Shown piece by piece: positions 11,359 through 21,118 of a DNA stretch of 64,000 nt (positions are counted from its first letter, which is position 1; every line of letters starts with the position of its first letter). Position numbers and translations under genes: made by a program. Source of the stretch: Urechis unicinctus (lineage: Eukaryota > Annelida > Polychaeta > Xenopneusta > Urechidae); the NCBI GenBank assembly GCA_034190875.2, contig CM067348.1:10509694-10573693 (forward strand), given 5' to 3'. Under the pieces are notes generated by a model. The model was not told the origin of the DNA, did not search any database, and saw nothing but the letters and a program-made list of their open reading frames with translations.

Positions 11359-11655
11359 ATGGCTCTATCTGATATGAGCCTCGCTATTGGAAATGTTGCT
11401 GGGTACAACAATCTGATTACCATTGCAATTGAGGAACAGCAAATCGGCAGCAATGCTGATGTCAACGCGGTTGCTGTAACTCCAGGCAGAGGAAGCTTTG
11501 ACCCTCAGCCCAACGCCCCCGCTAGAGAAGACCCCCCGCCCATCACTGAAGACCCTCCACCCGTTGCTCTACCATCTACACACGCAGATGAGAAAACCGC
11601 CCTTATTGTAGACGGAATCGTTATAGGTCTAGCAGTGCTTTGGTTTGCCACGTAG
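11359..11655 (+). CDS. Small Polinton membrane protein, Pro-rich
   Basis: 98 codons. The N-terminus is amphipathic (MALSDMSLAIGNVAGYNN), there is an acidic, Pro-rich centre (APAREDPPPITEDPPPVALP), and a C-terminal hydrophobic helix (ALIVDGIVIGLAVLWFAT) ends the protein. This is the layout of a tail-anchored membrane protein. It follows the preceding plus-strand virion gene by about 12 bp, as if in one transcript. No family recognised. Confidence 0.45.
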   Translation: MALSDMSLAIGNVAGYNNLITIAIEEQQIGSNADVNAVAVTPGRGSFDPQPNAPAREDPPPITEDPPPVALPSTHADEKTALIVDGIVIGLAVLWFAT

Positions 11656-11669
11656 TAGGTCTCGGAGCA

Positions 11670-12296
11670 TCAAGAGGATAACTCCCCCACCGCTACAGCT
11701 GCAGCCCATACATGTTCTGCCATCCAACCAGCCACCTTTGCCGCTGATTTAAGCATCCATGATACGATAGAGCCAATGATTCCTGGAAGGGCAGCTGCTG
11801 CCTTACCGGCTAGGCTCTTCAGGACGTTTGCCAAGGAGTTCAGCTGCTTTTTAATCCACTCCTTCAAACCGGGCGGTGTGGGTGTTGGTGCCGGGGTTTC
11901 ACTAGTGGTCCCTCCACCCGTCAAAGCAACAACCAGGGTCGGGATTGCCAATCCAATCGCAGTGAGAATGGAGGCAATTGTGATACCTTGCTCCCGGAAC
12001 AGAGTGCGCACACGCTCAGCTAGCGCTGTGTCCTTGTTCAGAAGTCTATCGATCGTTTCCCTGATGCGGTTAATTTGGGTTCGCAGACGTTCACAGTTTA
12101 CAGAGGCAGCTTCAACACGGACACGCCGCAGGTCCTGCAGCTCTGCACGCTCATTTGCTTGGAATTTCCATGCTGGACTATCACCCCTCCATGCCTCCTC
12201 CAGGCTTGCCATTTTAGATTCCAGTCGGGCTATATCCCTTTCTATCTCAGTTATCTTAGCTAGGTTGTTGACAAGCTCACCCCTCTGGGTCTGCAT
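11670..12296 (-). CDS. Polinton coiled-coil protein with hydrophobic C-terminal half
   Basis: 208 codons, intact in frame. Residues 1-105 are a strongly charged coiled coil (ITEIERDIARLESKMASLEE; LRTQINRIRETIDRLLNKD). Then comes one membrane-like segment (SILTAIGLAIPTLVVAL), a Thr/Pro linker (TSETPAPTPTPPG), and a C-terminal Ala/Gly/Leu-rich amphipathic region (LKSLAGKAAAALPGIIGSIV). Coiled-coil plus hydrophobic-tail proteins are regular in Polintons and are sometimes labelled PX or PW type; I cannot assign it to one. It could be a virion membrane or scaffold component. It is convergent with the plus-strand gene ending 15 bp away. Confidence 0.5.
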   Translation of the reverse strand: MQTQRGELVNNLAKITEIERDIARLESKMASLEEAWRGDSPAWKFQANERAELQDLRRVRVEAASVNCERLRTQINRIRETIDRLLNKDTALAERVRTLFREQGITIASILTAIGLAIPTLVVALTGGGTTSETPAPTPTPPGLKEWIKKQLNSLANVLKSLAGKAAAALPGIIGSIVSWMLKSAAKVAGWMAEHVWAAAVAVGELSS

Positions 12297-12369
12297 AGCC
12301 GTATAAGCTCTCTGAGGGGTAGTTCGTTGTCTGTTTGTGTACCTAGGTCTTGGATGGTATTATGAACGT

Positions 12370-12921
12370 CCCCTATAAAGCTTGTTTCTTCCGCGCCACC
12401 CCCAGTCCCAGGGCTTCAGGGCCCCTCATTTCTAAACTCTCTGCGGCTATAGCAGCTACTTGGTCAATGCCTTGGAGTGCTTTTGCTGCTTTCTGTGACA
12501 CTGCTTTTAGGGACCACTCAGTAAAACCCAAACCATCACGGACGGCCTTAGGCCCCCCACCTTTATTAGCTATTGTTTGAAGAGAGAGCAGGGCTTTAGT
12601 ACGAGAATTGATTATAATTAAGTCAGGGTAGCCCTTCAAACTGTCCTCTTACAAGTTCAAACTTTGTATAATCGTGACCGAGGGCGGGTGTGTGGCCTTT
12701 TTTAGCCAATGCATCGCAATAATCATTGACAGCGCCTATAACGAGTCGGCCGTCCTGTGGTATGCACCGATCCATCTCAACGTTCCCTTCTGTAACAGGT
12801 GGGAGAGTGGCCAGGGGGGGGGAGTCTCATCCTCTAATTCAGCGAACAAATCCTCATCCTCTCTTCCAGGGTCGTAATCCTCCTCCACTGTGTCGTCAAA
12901 TGCTGGGTTATCAAAGTCCAT
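12370..12921 (-). pseudogene. Polinton protein with acidic N-terminus, unknown role
   Basis: Minus-strand coding region, broken, which starts opposite the capsid gene with only about 40 bp between the two start codons. The N-terminus is very acidic (MDFDNPAFDDTVEEDYD). A later part contains DLIIINSRTKALLSLQTIAN and an Ala/Lys/Gln-rich helix (KAVSQKAAKALQGIDQVAAI). No family recognised. The short AT-rich gap to the capsid start at 12962 is a natural place for a bidirectional promoter. Confidence 0.4.
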
Positions 12922-12961
12922 AATTGTGTGTTAAAGATATAAGTGTAATTAAGAATTCAAC

Positions 12962-14086
12962 ATGTCGAGTACTTACGGACACAAACTAAACCCACACCGC
13001 TGGATACGCGAGCCCCTCGGGGTAAAGGGCGTGCAACAGTCTGTAGTCGTTACAAACAATCAAAGCACTATTGACCAGAACCAACAACTACTGGTCCGCT
13101 TCCCCAATCTAGGCTCAGAAGACGTCATTGTTCCAGGATCAGCACGGCTGGCCTTTACAATCACACTGACATCGACCGATTTTAACCGCAGCATTGTGCA
13201 AAACCTGGGTCGTGCCGTGGTTAAAAAAATGACAATCAAGATATCTGGAAATGAGGTCATGTCTATTGATGACAGCGATGTGTACCACTGTTACCATGAC
13301 TTGCGGCGGACCGCACTGGAGAGACAGGGCCTCCAGTACCAGGGCATTGACACATCAGATGACAAAAACACAATTAAGATACGAGTTGGGGCAGGAGACA
13401 AGGATGAGACCAAGGAAGAGGACAATGCCATAGCCGATGTGTATAGTAACAGGTTCTATGTTCCGCTTGACTTTGAACTCCTAGAGAGCCACATGCCATT
13501 CCACCAGAGTGCACTTAGTGATAGACTGGAATACGAGCTCACGTTCAACGACTACAACCGCGTGATTCACGCAACAGGCGACACCGCTGCAAGCTATGAA
13601 ATTGATGGCATCTCGCTGCAGTATGATATGGTTACCAAACCAGAGTTGGCCCGTATGATACGCACCTAGTAGACAGAGTCGTTCTACAACCCAAAGATTA
13701 CAAAAGTTGAGGTGACCATTGAGGGCATCCCCAACCATCTCTATGCCCAGGGTATGTGTGGCTACCAGCAGTGGGATGAGGTGAAGAAGGCCTTTGCAGC
13801 AACGAGTAAACGAGACCCCAGTGTAGCAATAGCTGCAAAAGACTTGGCATTGTCGGACGTGTCCTTAGGAGAGTACCTAACCACCAAGTATGCTCTGTGG
13901 CTCGACTTAAGGACCAGTGATGACGACCAGCTGCACGGTAGTGGCAGGGCCGTGGTGTCTGAGGGTATCACCATACAGATAACAAAAACATCACAGGCGG
14001 CCAGCGCATTGAACGTTTATATGTATATTGTTATGGATGCACAGCTTAACATTAAAGATGGCAGGTTCGTCAGCGCAGTCTACTGA
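12962..14086 (+). pseudogene. Polinton major capsid protein (double jelly roll)
   Basis: Plus-strand coding region with about 375 codons' worth of similarity, broken. Typical features of the Polinton major capsid are visible: an N-terminal block with Asn/Gln-rich beta strands (VVVTNNQSTIDQNQQLLVRF), the early beta strand region GSARLAFTITLTSTDFNRS, a 'LGRAVVKKMTIKISGNEV' strand pair, an FYVPLDFELLESHMPFHQSA block, and a C-terminal jelly roll with DDDQLHGSGRAV. The FYVPLDF...LP/MPF block is shared with nucleocytoviral and adenovirus-like double-jelly-roll capsids. It would form the trimeric hexons of an icosahedral particle. It is followed at once by the ATPase, the usual Polinton order. Confidence 0.8.
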
Positions 14087-14094
14087 CAAGGTTT

Positions 14095-14726
14095 TGGTGA
14101 AACCGAAAACTGAGTTTACATTTCCAGATGGTCCCGTGTTCGGCAATTGTTTGTGGGCAGACAGAATGTGGGAAATCCGTATTCATCCTCGACCTCCTCC
14201 AAGGGCCTTTCTTCTGGGCCTTCGAGCATATTGTAATCCTCTGCCCTACCATACGTTTCAACGAGGCCTATCAGTCGCGGTCATGGGTGTGGGAGGATTC
14301 AGAGGTCTACGTGGTTGACACCGGGGAGCGGCTCCATGACCACTTGAGGGCTTTCTACCACTGCTTCTACATTATTGAAAACAGCGACTGGAGGATAAAA
14401 GGTTGACACCGGGGAGCGGCTCCATGACCACTTGAGGGCTTTCTACCACTGCTTCTACATTATTGATGACAAAGAAGAAAGACATGTTATCAGAACTGGC
14501 CTTCAGCGGCCGCCATGCCCAGCAAAATGTCTGGGTCCTCACCCAAAAGTACAATTCTGTGCTGAAAGACTTACGTGAGCAGACTTGCTGGATGGTGCTC
14601 TTACGTGATAATGATGTAATTCCAACAAAGGAGGAACGTGCCACAGTACGCCAACTACTAGCAAAGACCAAGCCAGCAAAACTGCTACTGAAGACTGATC
14701 AACCTACTGCATATGCCGTGTATTGA
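14095..14726 (+). pseudogene. Polinton packaging ATPase (FtsK/HerA type)
   Basis: Plus-strand coding region, broken. The Walker A motif is clear as GQTECGKS, followed by FILDLLQGPFFWAFEHIVIL, the strand and helix that follow the P-loop in Polinton and NCLDV A32-like ATPases. The downstream part has FSGRHAQQNVWVLTQKYN, matching the sensor/arginine-finger region ('GRH..isvwvltQ.y') of the same family, and a C-terminal AKTKPAKLLLKTDQP. This enzyme would drive genome packaging into the capsid and sits directly after the capsid gene. Confidence 0.75.
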
Positions 14727-15201
14727 AATGATATTGGCCTTGATAGCAGCTGCTGCCTATGTAACCAATTTAGGTTTCTTCATCTGGGTAGCGGTACAGT
14801 ATTTTAAAGCTCGAAGACGTATATGTATATTCATGGATCCTGATACCATCATTGATAAACTCCTTGAACAGGACACGACTACCTTAGTGGAGACAAAGTC
14901 TGTGGGAGCGGAACCTAGTTGCACCAAAAATGTAGATATGTCTTCTAAGAGAGATAGGCTTGCTGCCGTCATAGCCGGTGGTCATGCCCGTCAGTACCTT
15001 GGTTCGGAGCGCCCTACAATTGACCAGGTGGAATCTATGTCTGATGAAGAGATCATAAAGCTGTATGTGAGATACGAGGCTTGGCTAGGTGCTAGCATGA
15101 CGCGCACTCTTGGTCAATCATTGCTACAGTTATACTGTTTGTATGTTTCTACCAATCCCTCCAGAACACCAACCAAAGATTATTACAGACCTCAAGACTG
15201 A
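14713..15201 (+). CDS. Polinton membrane-anchored protein, unknown role
   Basis: 162 codons. A signal-anchor-like helix stands at residues 6-33 (LALIAAAAYVTNLGFFIWVA), then a basic stop-transfer (KARRR), a polar stretch, and a helical C-terminal domain with MSDEEIIKLYVRYEAWLGAS followed by MTRTLGQSLLQLYCLY. It overlaps the ATPase end by 14 bp in another frame. No family recognised; a virion membrane protein is a reasonable inference. Confidence 0.45.
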   Translation: MPCIEMILALIAAAAYVTNLGFFIWVAVQYFKARRRICIFMDPDTIIDKLLEQDTTTLVETKSVGAEPSCTKNVDMSSKRDRLAAVIAGGHARQYLGSERPTIDQVESMSDEEIIKLYVRYEAWLGASMTRTLGQSLLQLYCLYVSTNPSRTPTKDYYRPQD

Positions 15202-15492
15202 CCCATTTGTTAGACACGCGCTAAGCACTGCAACTTGTGAGCTACATCATCGCTATGGTATGTTTGTAGCTCAATTAACCGCAGCTTTAACAACAGTTAA
15301 GCACTGTCAATTTGGAAAAACAAGCTCCGAATCAACAAGGGGCGGTGGAGAGGAATACACAACTTCCGCGCTATAGTATGTGTTTAACTCTGATATAGCA
15401 TGTGCTTACTCCGCTATAGCATGTGCTTAACTCCGCTATTACAGGTGCTTACTAAGAGCTATCAATTGGACAAATAAATTTAGTAAGTAAAC
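15202..15492. other. Gap within Polinton with a short direct repeat
   Basis: A 291-bp gap between Polinton genes. It contains a threefold near-repeat of a roughly 25-bp unit (core TATAGCATGTGCTTA) at about 15.37-15.45 kb, just upstream of the ATG at 15493. It may be promoter sequence for the following small genes; no ORF of note. Confidence 0.4.
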
Positions 15493-15876
15493 ATGGAAGA
15501 AACAAACACGAATCAAGGGGAGACAACACCGGTGGAGATAACGTCAGTGACCAAAAACGCTAAAAGGGTTGCGGCAGGACAAAAGGGTGCTACAGCTCAA
15601 AAAGCCAATCGAAATAAGCTTCCGAGAGAGCTCCAAAAGGCTAACGCCGCGCTTACAGATGCTAAAGACGAACCTGTCGATCCAATATTAACGAGCAAGC
15701 CTTCGGAAAGGTGGGCGTGGCCAACATGGGCTGCGCCATTGGTTGTCAGCGGTGTTGGGGTGTTTGGACTTGCATTGTATTGGTACAGGTACCAGATGGT
15801 AGCCTCACACCCTAAACAGGTTGTGGTACAAAAGGCTCCAGACGCTCATTTAAAGGATCCGTTTTATATGGAATAA
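15493..15876 (+). CDS. Polinton basic protein with one membrane segment
   Basis: 127 codons. The N-terminal half is polar and basic (Lys/Arg/Gln/Asn-rich, e.g. KNAKRVAAGQKGATAQKANR), which suits binding of nucleic acid or acidic partners. A single membrane helix follows at about residues 74-96 (WAAPLVVSGVGVFGLALYWY), then a short basic/aromatic tail (KDPFYME). It abuts the next gene, whose start codon is 1 bp after the stop. No family recognised. Confidence 0.45.
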   Translation: MEETNTNQGETTPVEITSVTKNAKRVAAGQKGATAQKANRNKLPRELQKANAALTDAKDEPVDPILTSKPSERWAWPTWAAPLVVSGVGVFGLALYWYRYQMVASHPKQVVVQKAPDAHLKDPFYME

Positions 15877-15877
15877 A

Positions 15878-16117
15878 ATGACAACACCATTTACTGATGG
15901 AAAAATGCTCGTCAACGCTCTGTACCATGGTGTGTTTTTTTCCTGCATATCAATAGGTTATGCCAAGCTTGCTAAGATGCTTCTGGGTGGTGGGGCGCCA
16001 CTTCTTGATTTCATCCCACGCGACCTGGCTATGGCTATTGCCGATGTATCACTAGCTTTGGCCACAAAGGATATGCTAATTAAACAAGGAATCTTACCAG
16101 TTGATATACTGAAGTAA
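15878..16117 (+). CDS. Small Polinton membrane protein
   Basis: 79 codons with two hydrophobic stretches (ALYHGVFFSCISIGYAKLAK; PRDLAMAIADVSLALATKD) and a short C-terminal tail. It lies immediately after the preceding ORF and its last base overlaps the start of the next small ORF (16117), a compact virus-like arrangement. No family recognised. Confidence 0.4.
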   Translation: MTTPFTDGKMLVNALYHGVFFSCISIGYAKLAKMLLGGGAPLLDFIPRDLAMAIADVSLALATKDMLIKQGILPVDILK

Positions 16118-16320
16118 TGGCCACACTCACGCTGCATATTCGGGGCGCTCTTGTTCACGACCTTGCATTCTCTGGGAGCAACTTTTTATTCTCTAAATTA
16201 CGAAGCAGCCATTGGACGCGGAACGGAAGCGTCATGATCTGGCAGTCGAGAAATTTCAGTCTGCTCAGGCGGCATGGGCCAAGAAGCAAACTGAGCGTTT
16301 AGACTTAATCAATAAACAAC
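16117..16320 (+). other. Small Polinton ORF remnant
   Basis: Open stretch of about 60 codons beginning at the last base of the upstream gene (MATLTLHIRGALVHDLAFSG). The second part of this segment has, in another frame, a helical Gln/Lys-rich stretch, so it is probably a decayed small gene. No family recognised. Confidence 0.25.
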
Positions 16321-16599
16321 TGCGCTGACAGGGACACACCGTGCATACTTTTCTGGACGTGGACGCAGCTCTACAGGAGTACCAGATGTAAATGGGTAAG
16401 ACCGTCCCCCCCGCTGGGCTCTGAGCCAAAGCTTTCAGACTTCAATGATCCGTCAGATAGACAAATGGGGCGGGAGGTGGCGTTCTTATACTGGGTATGG
16501 CTGCGACTGGGCTGGTTGCATACAGGCTTGCTAAGTAGGTCATTGTGGAGATTCCGGCATTTACTTTGTATGGATCGTCACATGCAAAAGATCTACTTT

Positions 16600-17425
16600 A
16601 GTCCTAAGCGCTACTAGAAAGGCATTACAGCTATCAAGAAGCTTGCAATGGAAGCAAGGGTTTCTGAGTTAAAAGTATGCTCTAATGGTGGCTGACATCG
16701 CCTCGCACTACAAAGCTGCCGAGCCATTGACTACAAAAGAAGCAAAGGAGGTAGCTGGTGCACTGGAGAGGATATACAAGCGAGGACCGCTGGGGTGGCC
16801 AAAACATCTTCAGGTCGACCCTGGATGGGAGTTTATGGTAGCAGTGAATAAGCTGCTAGTAAAACATGGAGTATCAGTCAGGCGTGGCCGTGTAAATATC
16901 CATTGAGATCAGGGTATAGTGGAATGCCTTAACCGAACACTGGCTGAGCGGCTCTTTGGACACCAGTATGCCGTAGAGTTAAGGGATACTGGAAAGCGAT
17001 CGACTTAGTGGGTCTCTCGACTGCAGGCTGTAGTCTCTGCGATAAATAATGAGGTGACCCACTTGACTGGGAAAAAAACCTAAAGATTCTATAAAGCCAA
17101 AGCGAATTGCACAAAAGCCCTCTTCAGTCGTGCCAGGACGCCCACTAGGGGGTCAAAGAGCAAAAGCTTCCCTCTGGTGTTGGCGTTCGCTACCTCTACC
17201 AGCCTGGTGAGGCAGAGCAAGACCATCAGCGGTGGGCCACTGACCCTGTGTAGTCACTCAATGTTTATCGGATTGGAAGCTCTGTCACTAAATCTGGTGA
17301 GCCTGTACTATACTATTTGTTGAATGGACCGCCCTGTGGCTTTATAAAGGAGGAGCTGTTTGTGGTGCCGCCCAATACACAGTTGCCACCAGATGGTATT
17401 ACCAATTACACTTTAGACATCTATA
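16600..17425 (+). pseudogene. Polinton retroviral-type integrase
   Basis: Plus-strand coding region, broken. Recognisable rve-core features: MVADIASHYKAAEPLTTKEA (the region of the first catalytic Asp; 'vvaDiaSrykaaepLttKea' is typical of Polinton and Ginger integrases), then WPKHLQVDPGWEF (second catalytic Asp region) and a later block around 16.92-16.99 kb with the helix of the third acidic position. The downstream 17.1-17.4 kb is rich in Gly/Pro/Arg, ending in a VLYYL-type stretch as in the C-terminal domain of Polinton integrases. The enzyme would insert the element and make 6-bp target duplications. Confidence 0.7.
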
Positions 17426-17434
17426 GATATAACA

Positions 17435-17743
17435 ATGGTAATATTTGACAATAAGTGCCCGTGGATATTACTAATGAAGAAAGTCCCCTTTAACAGGCCC
17501 TGTACGCAAGAGTTTTGTAACATACACAGATATAAGATAAACCATGGTGTCATTAATCGTCTTTGTACAGGTTGTCAGAAGGCTCTAAAAAATCATAAGG
17601 TAGGTTTGTTCATGGATTGTGGTTACGATAAAGTCAACCACAGTCGTCTTCGTCAAAAGAAAAAAATTGATTCACAACGGCCTATAGCTGGGGACACTGA
17701 CTCGCCAGACGGCACCACTGAACGGAGATTCCCCACTGTATAA
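17435..17743 (+). CDS. Polinton small Cys/His protein, possible zinc-binding
   Basis: 102 codons. The peptide has spaced cysteines and histidines (CTQEFCNIHRYKINHGVINR, then C..C and a late C). This suggests one or two zinc-binding sites, with a basic tail (HSRLRQKKKIDSQRP). Small Cys-rich proteins between integrase and polymerase occur in Polintons. No named family assigned. Confidence 0.4.
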   Translation: MVIFDNKCPWILLMKKVPFNRPCTQEFCNIHRYKINHGVINRLCTGCQKALKNHKVGLFMDCGYDKVNHSRLRQKKKIDSQRPIAGDTDSPDGTTERRFPTV

Positions 17744-17859
17744 AAATAGAAATCCTGTGGCGCTGCTAGCAAGGTCAAAGTCCGCTCGCTGTATAGTCGT
17801 TGTCATTTGTGTATTTAAAAAATCCTTTTAGACTAATGGAACTGTATAGTAAACATGAC

Positions 17860-20640
17860 TTATAATCAGCGAGCACGTAAAGCCCAAAACGATTATGATT
17901 CAAATTCACGGTTTTAAGCCTCCTTATCCACGCTCTAAAGTTGCACTCAAAGCACTCCAAGTGCGTAATGAATATGACCGTACTTACAAGGAGATGTTGG
18001 CTAGATTTATGGCTGGGATGGCATGCACCTCTGTCCCCACCGCTGCCCGATGCAGACCAGTCCCTGCCCCACGCAGACCAATCCCTGCCCCACACAGACC
18101 AGTCCTCACAGCGCGTCTTGATATCAAGAAAACTAAGTGGGCTGCATGGATGGGTGATGAACGTTCCTGAGTCTCGGACCTTATGATGTTCTTTAAGGGC
18201 ATGCGTCGGAAGATGCATAAAGTTTTGACTGGTGAGCTGGAAGAGCTAGGTGGAAAAAAGTGTCAGTTTGCCCTTAAGGAAAGACTCTCCAAGCACGCCT
18301 TTGTTAATATTCAAGAGCGGTTGGAGAAGTGGACCAGCCAAGGTTCTTGCTGGGTGTTTGAGGCAGTCACAACTCTGTGGATTGATATTGCCAACTACCA
18401 ACCATTGGAGGGTGGCTCCTACCTGTGACTTCTGGCTGCGCTGGCGGCTAAGCAGGCCACCATAAACGTAAAGAACTGGGACGACTTCTGCATTCTATGG
18501 CCTATTGTAGCCGCTCTGCACCCGTTAGCCAAGGACCCACAGCGACCATCAAAATATAACATTCAGTGGCTCTTGGATCTGCTGCAGGTGTAGGATATCC
18601 TACACAGGTGTCGCATGTTGAGAAGATAGAAAAGCATCCTAACCTAGCCTTGAACGTTTTTGGCTGGGATGGGAAGACCACTATCATACACCGCATCAGT
18701 AAGCACTCTGGTACCCGTATAAACCTCATGCTGATTGAGAAGGACGGCAAGTTTCATTACACGCAAATCAAAGACCTGAACCACTTGCTGTATGACCAGA
18801 CCAAACATAAAGAGCGCAGGTTCTTCTGTGAGTTATGTCTGCATGGATATACCTCAGAGGGTCTGCTCCTAGCGCACAAACCTGAGTGCATGGGTATAGG
18901 GCAAACTGATGTGCGAGTGGATATGCCTGAGGAAGGGAAGAACATTTTATCCTTCCAGAACTGGCAGAAACAGCTTGCTGCACCCTACGTCATCTATGCT
19001 GACTTTGAGGCGCTCACAGTGAAGCTTCCAGGTCCTGCGCTTAATCCTGGTAAGAGCAACATGCAGAGAACGCAGGAACACTAAGGATGTGGCTACGGCT
19101 ATGTGGTTGTTTGGTGTGACGGTAAGACCGAACCTCCGTGTGGTTTACAGAGGAAGCGATGCTGTTGAGAAGTTCTTACAGGCTGTGCAGCAGGAGGAGC
19201 AAAAGATCAAAGCAGTTCTGTTCAAGCCTGTCCCTATGCGGATGACTCAGGAGGATAGAAGGGCACATAAGGCTGCAACCCACTGTCACGCGTGCAAGAC
19301 AAAACTGGGCTGTGACTCTGTCCGTGATCACAGAGGACCGGCCCATAATGCGTGCTACCTGAAACTTCGGTTGAGTCCTAAGTCCCTGTGGTGTTCCATA
19401 ACCTGCGGGGCTATGACTCCCATCTCTTGATGCAGGGTATAAGCAAAGTGGAGGGGAACATCAACTGTATCCCTAACAATATGGAGAAATATATCTCCCT
19501 GTCGCTTGGACAGTTGCGCTTCATTGACAGCGCACAGTTCTTCCCCTATGAGATCACGGAGAGCTGGGATAAGTTTGATTCCCCTCTGCCACCAATCCAG
19601 GAGTTCTACATCAAGCTCTCTGAGGAGGGTAAATCTGCTGTAGACTATGCCTATGCACAGAAGGTCTGGAGCGTGTTCAGGTGTAAGATTACCATGACCT
19701 GTACCTGCGGACAGATCTACTGCTCTTGGCAGATGTGTTTGAGGTGTTCCGGAAAACCTGTCTTAAGCAGTATGGGTTAGATCCGGCCCACTATGGGTGG
19801 GCTATGAGTCAGCCTTTGCCAACTGCAGGTATTGAGTGGGTGGCTCGGCCGGAGGATCTACAGATACAGGACCACCCAGATCATGCTGAGACTGGATACA
19901 TACGTGAGGTTGACTTGGAGTATCCTACTGCACTTCATAATGAGCACAACGACTACCCATTGGCTCCGGAGCGGCTTGTTGTAGAGAACAACTGGTTGTC
20001 GAACTATTAGAAGAACCTCCTAGGCGAGTTGGGTGGTACCTTGGGCGAGGTTGAAAAGCTGGTGCCAAACCTGCGGAATAAGGAGAAGTATGTGGTGCAC
20101 TACAGGAACCTCAAGCTGTATCCGTCTTTGTGTATGAGACTAACCAAGATTAATCGTGCGTTGGTCTTTGACCAGAGCCCCTGGATGGAGCCTTGTATTC
20201 GGATGAATACAAATCTGCGTAAGGTGGCCACCAGTGACTTTGAGAAGGACCTATATAAGCTGATGAATAACTGTGTTCGGTAAGACCATGCAGAAACTTT
20301 GCAGGTGGGTCAACGTCGAGATTGTGCGCTCTACAGAAGAAGAAAGAATGCGTAGGCTTATCGCAAGTCCCGCCTATGCGCGTCATCAGGTGTTTGATGA
20401 TGACTTGGCCGCTTTGTACATGCATAAGACTCACTTGGTACTGAACCGCCTGGTGCATGTGGGTATGTGTATACTCGACCTCTCCTAGCACCTGATGTAC
20501 GACTTTTATTACAATACCATGAAGCCCAGATATGGCAAGAACCTTGGCTTGTTGTACACAGATACAGATTCGCTGCTAATGGAGATACCTTTTGAGCGCG
20601 TGAGTCGTTTAGAAGAGCTTATTCCTCAGGGTCCTGGTGT
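17860..20640 (+). pseudogene. Polinton protein-primed DNA polymerase B (pPolB)
   Basis: Plus-strand coding region, broken. Parts in order: a Pro/Arg-rich N-terminal region (about 17.9-18.15 kb), a helical stretch with a KMHKV/RLEKW-type block (18.2-18.4 kb), NPLALNVF-type and FHYTQIKDLNHLLYDQTKHK at 18.65-18.8 kb with a zinc-binding-like CELCLHGYTSEGLLLAHKPEC, the exonuclease ExoI motif YVIYADFEAL at about 18.99 kb, a second Cys/His block with CHACKTKLGCDSVRDH at about 19.28 kb, FHNLRGYDSHL (ExoII) at about 19.39 kb, YPTALHN near 19.92 kb (polymerase motif A region) and [10 protein letters not shown] (polymerase motif C, the catalytic Asp pair) at about 20.55 kb. This order is diagnostic of pPolB, which replicates linear DNA from a terminal-protein primer. 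Confidence 0.85.
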
Positions 20641-20834
20641 AGATTGTTGACATTGCTGTCGCCCTCTTTAGTGGGCCTGGACCATATGGGGCTGGGCTCA
20701 TATGGTATGGTAAAGGGGGGAGGTGCGAGCGCACCACAGGCTGGCTCATGTGCGTCCATTTTGAAACTGCGCTCGTACCCCCACTCTCTATACTACTACC
20801 CCTCACATATACACGGATACTGTGGCCGATACCC

Positions 20835-21118
20835 GAGGGTGGGCACTTGGCTTGATTCTGGATAGGGGTGTGCCGCGAGACCTCGAAAACCCGTACCCGT
20901 CATACAAGGTCAAAATAGCCAAAAGCATACCCCGTCGTACAAGGTATTATGCGAATGTATAACCTGTCGTACAGATTAAATCTGAAAAACATACCCCATC
21001 GTACAAGTATGAGGCCCAAAAACCCGTCGTACAAGTCGAGAGGCCGAAAAAACATACCCCGTCGCGCGGCACATTTATACTACTTCTACACACTTAAGTG
21101 CCCCCCCCCCCCCCCGGG
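20835..21118. mobile_element. Short element with G/C-run inverted termini
   Basis: The left end (GGGTGGGCACTTGG ... GGGGTGTGCCGCGAGAC) is matched in inverted orientation at the right end (GTCGCGCGGCACAT ... AAGTG, then a run of 15 C). Between them lies an array of short repeats based on ATACCCCGTCGTACAAG. The same terminal pattern (G-run, then a spacer, then GGGGTGTGCCGC) recurs at 45.6, 46.95 and 49.6 kb, so this is a small non-autonomous TIR element. The family is not identified. It sits between the Polinton end and the BEL element. Confidence 0.5.

Larger units (their letters stand above)
8120..20640. mobile_element. Polinton/Maverick, broken
   Basis: A large virus-like DNA transposon (about 12.5 kb recognisable). 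Parts in order: hydrophobic protein (8.49-9.04), fibre-like protein (9.07-10.36), possible minor virion protein (10.37-11.35), small membrane protein (11.36-11.66), coiled-coil/membrane protein (11.67-12.30), acidic-tailed protein (12.37-12.92), double-jelly-roll capsid (12.96-14.09), packaging ATPase (14.1-14.73), three small membrane or basic proteins (14.71-16.12), retroviral-type integrase (16.6-17.4), a Cys/His protein (17.4-17.7) and protein-primed family-B DNA polymerase (17.9-20.6). The combination of capsid, ATPase, integrase and pPolB defines Polintons. I could not identify a pair of terminal inverted repeats. The element is broken, with roughly a dozen breaks, yet the protein similarity is still easy to read, which suggests a moderate age. 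Confidence 0.93.

Noticed and set aside
11776-12306. 176-codon plus-strand ORF opposite the coiled-coil protein
   Set aside because: It is an antisense shadow rich in Arg/Ser. The minus-strand frame has clear coiled-coil and membrane features.
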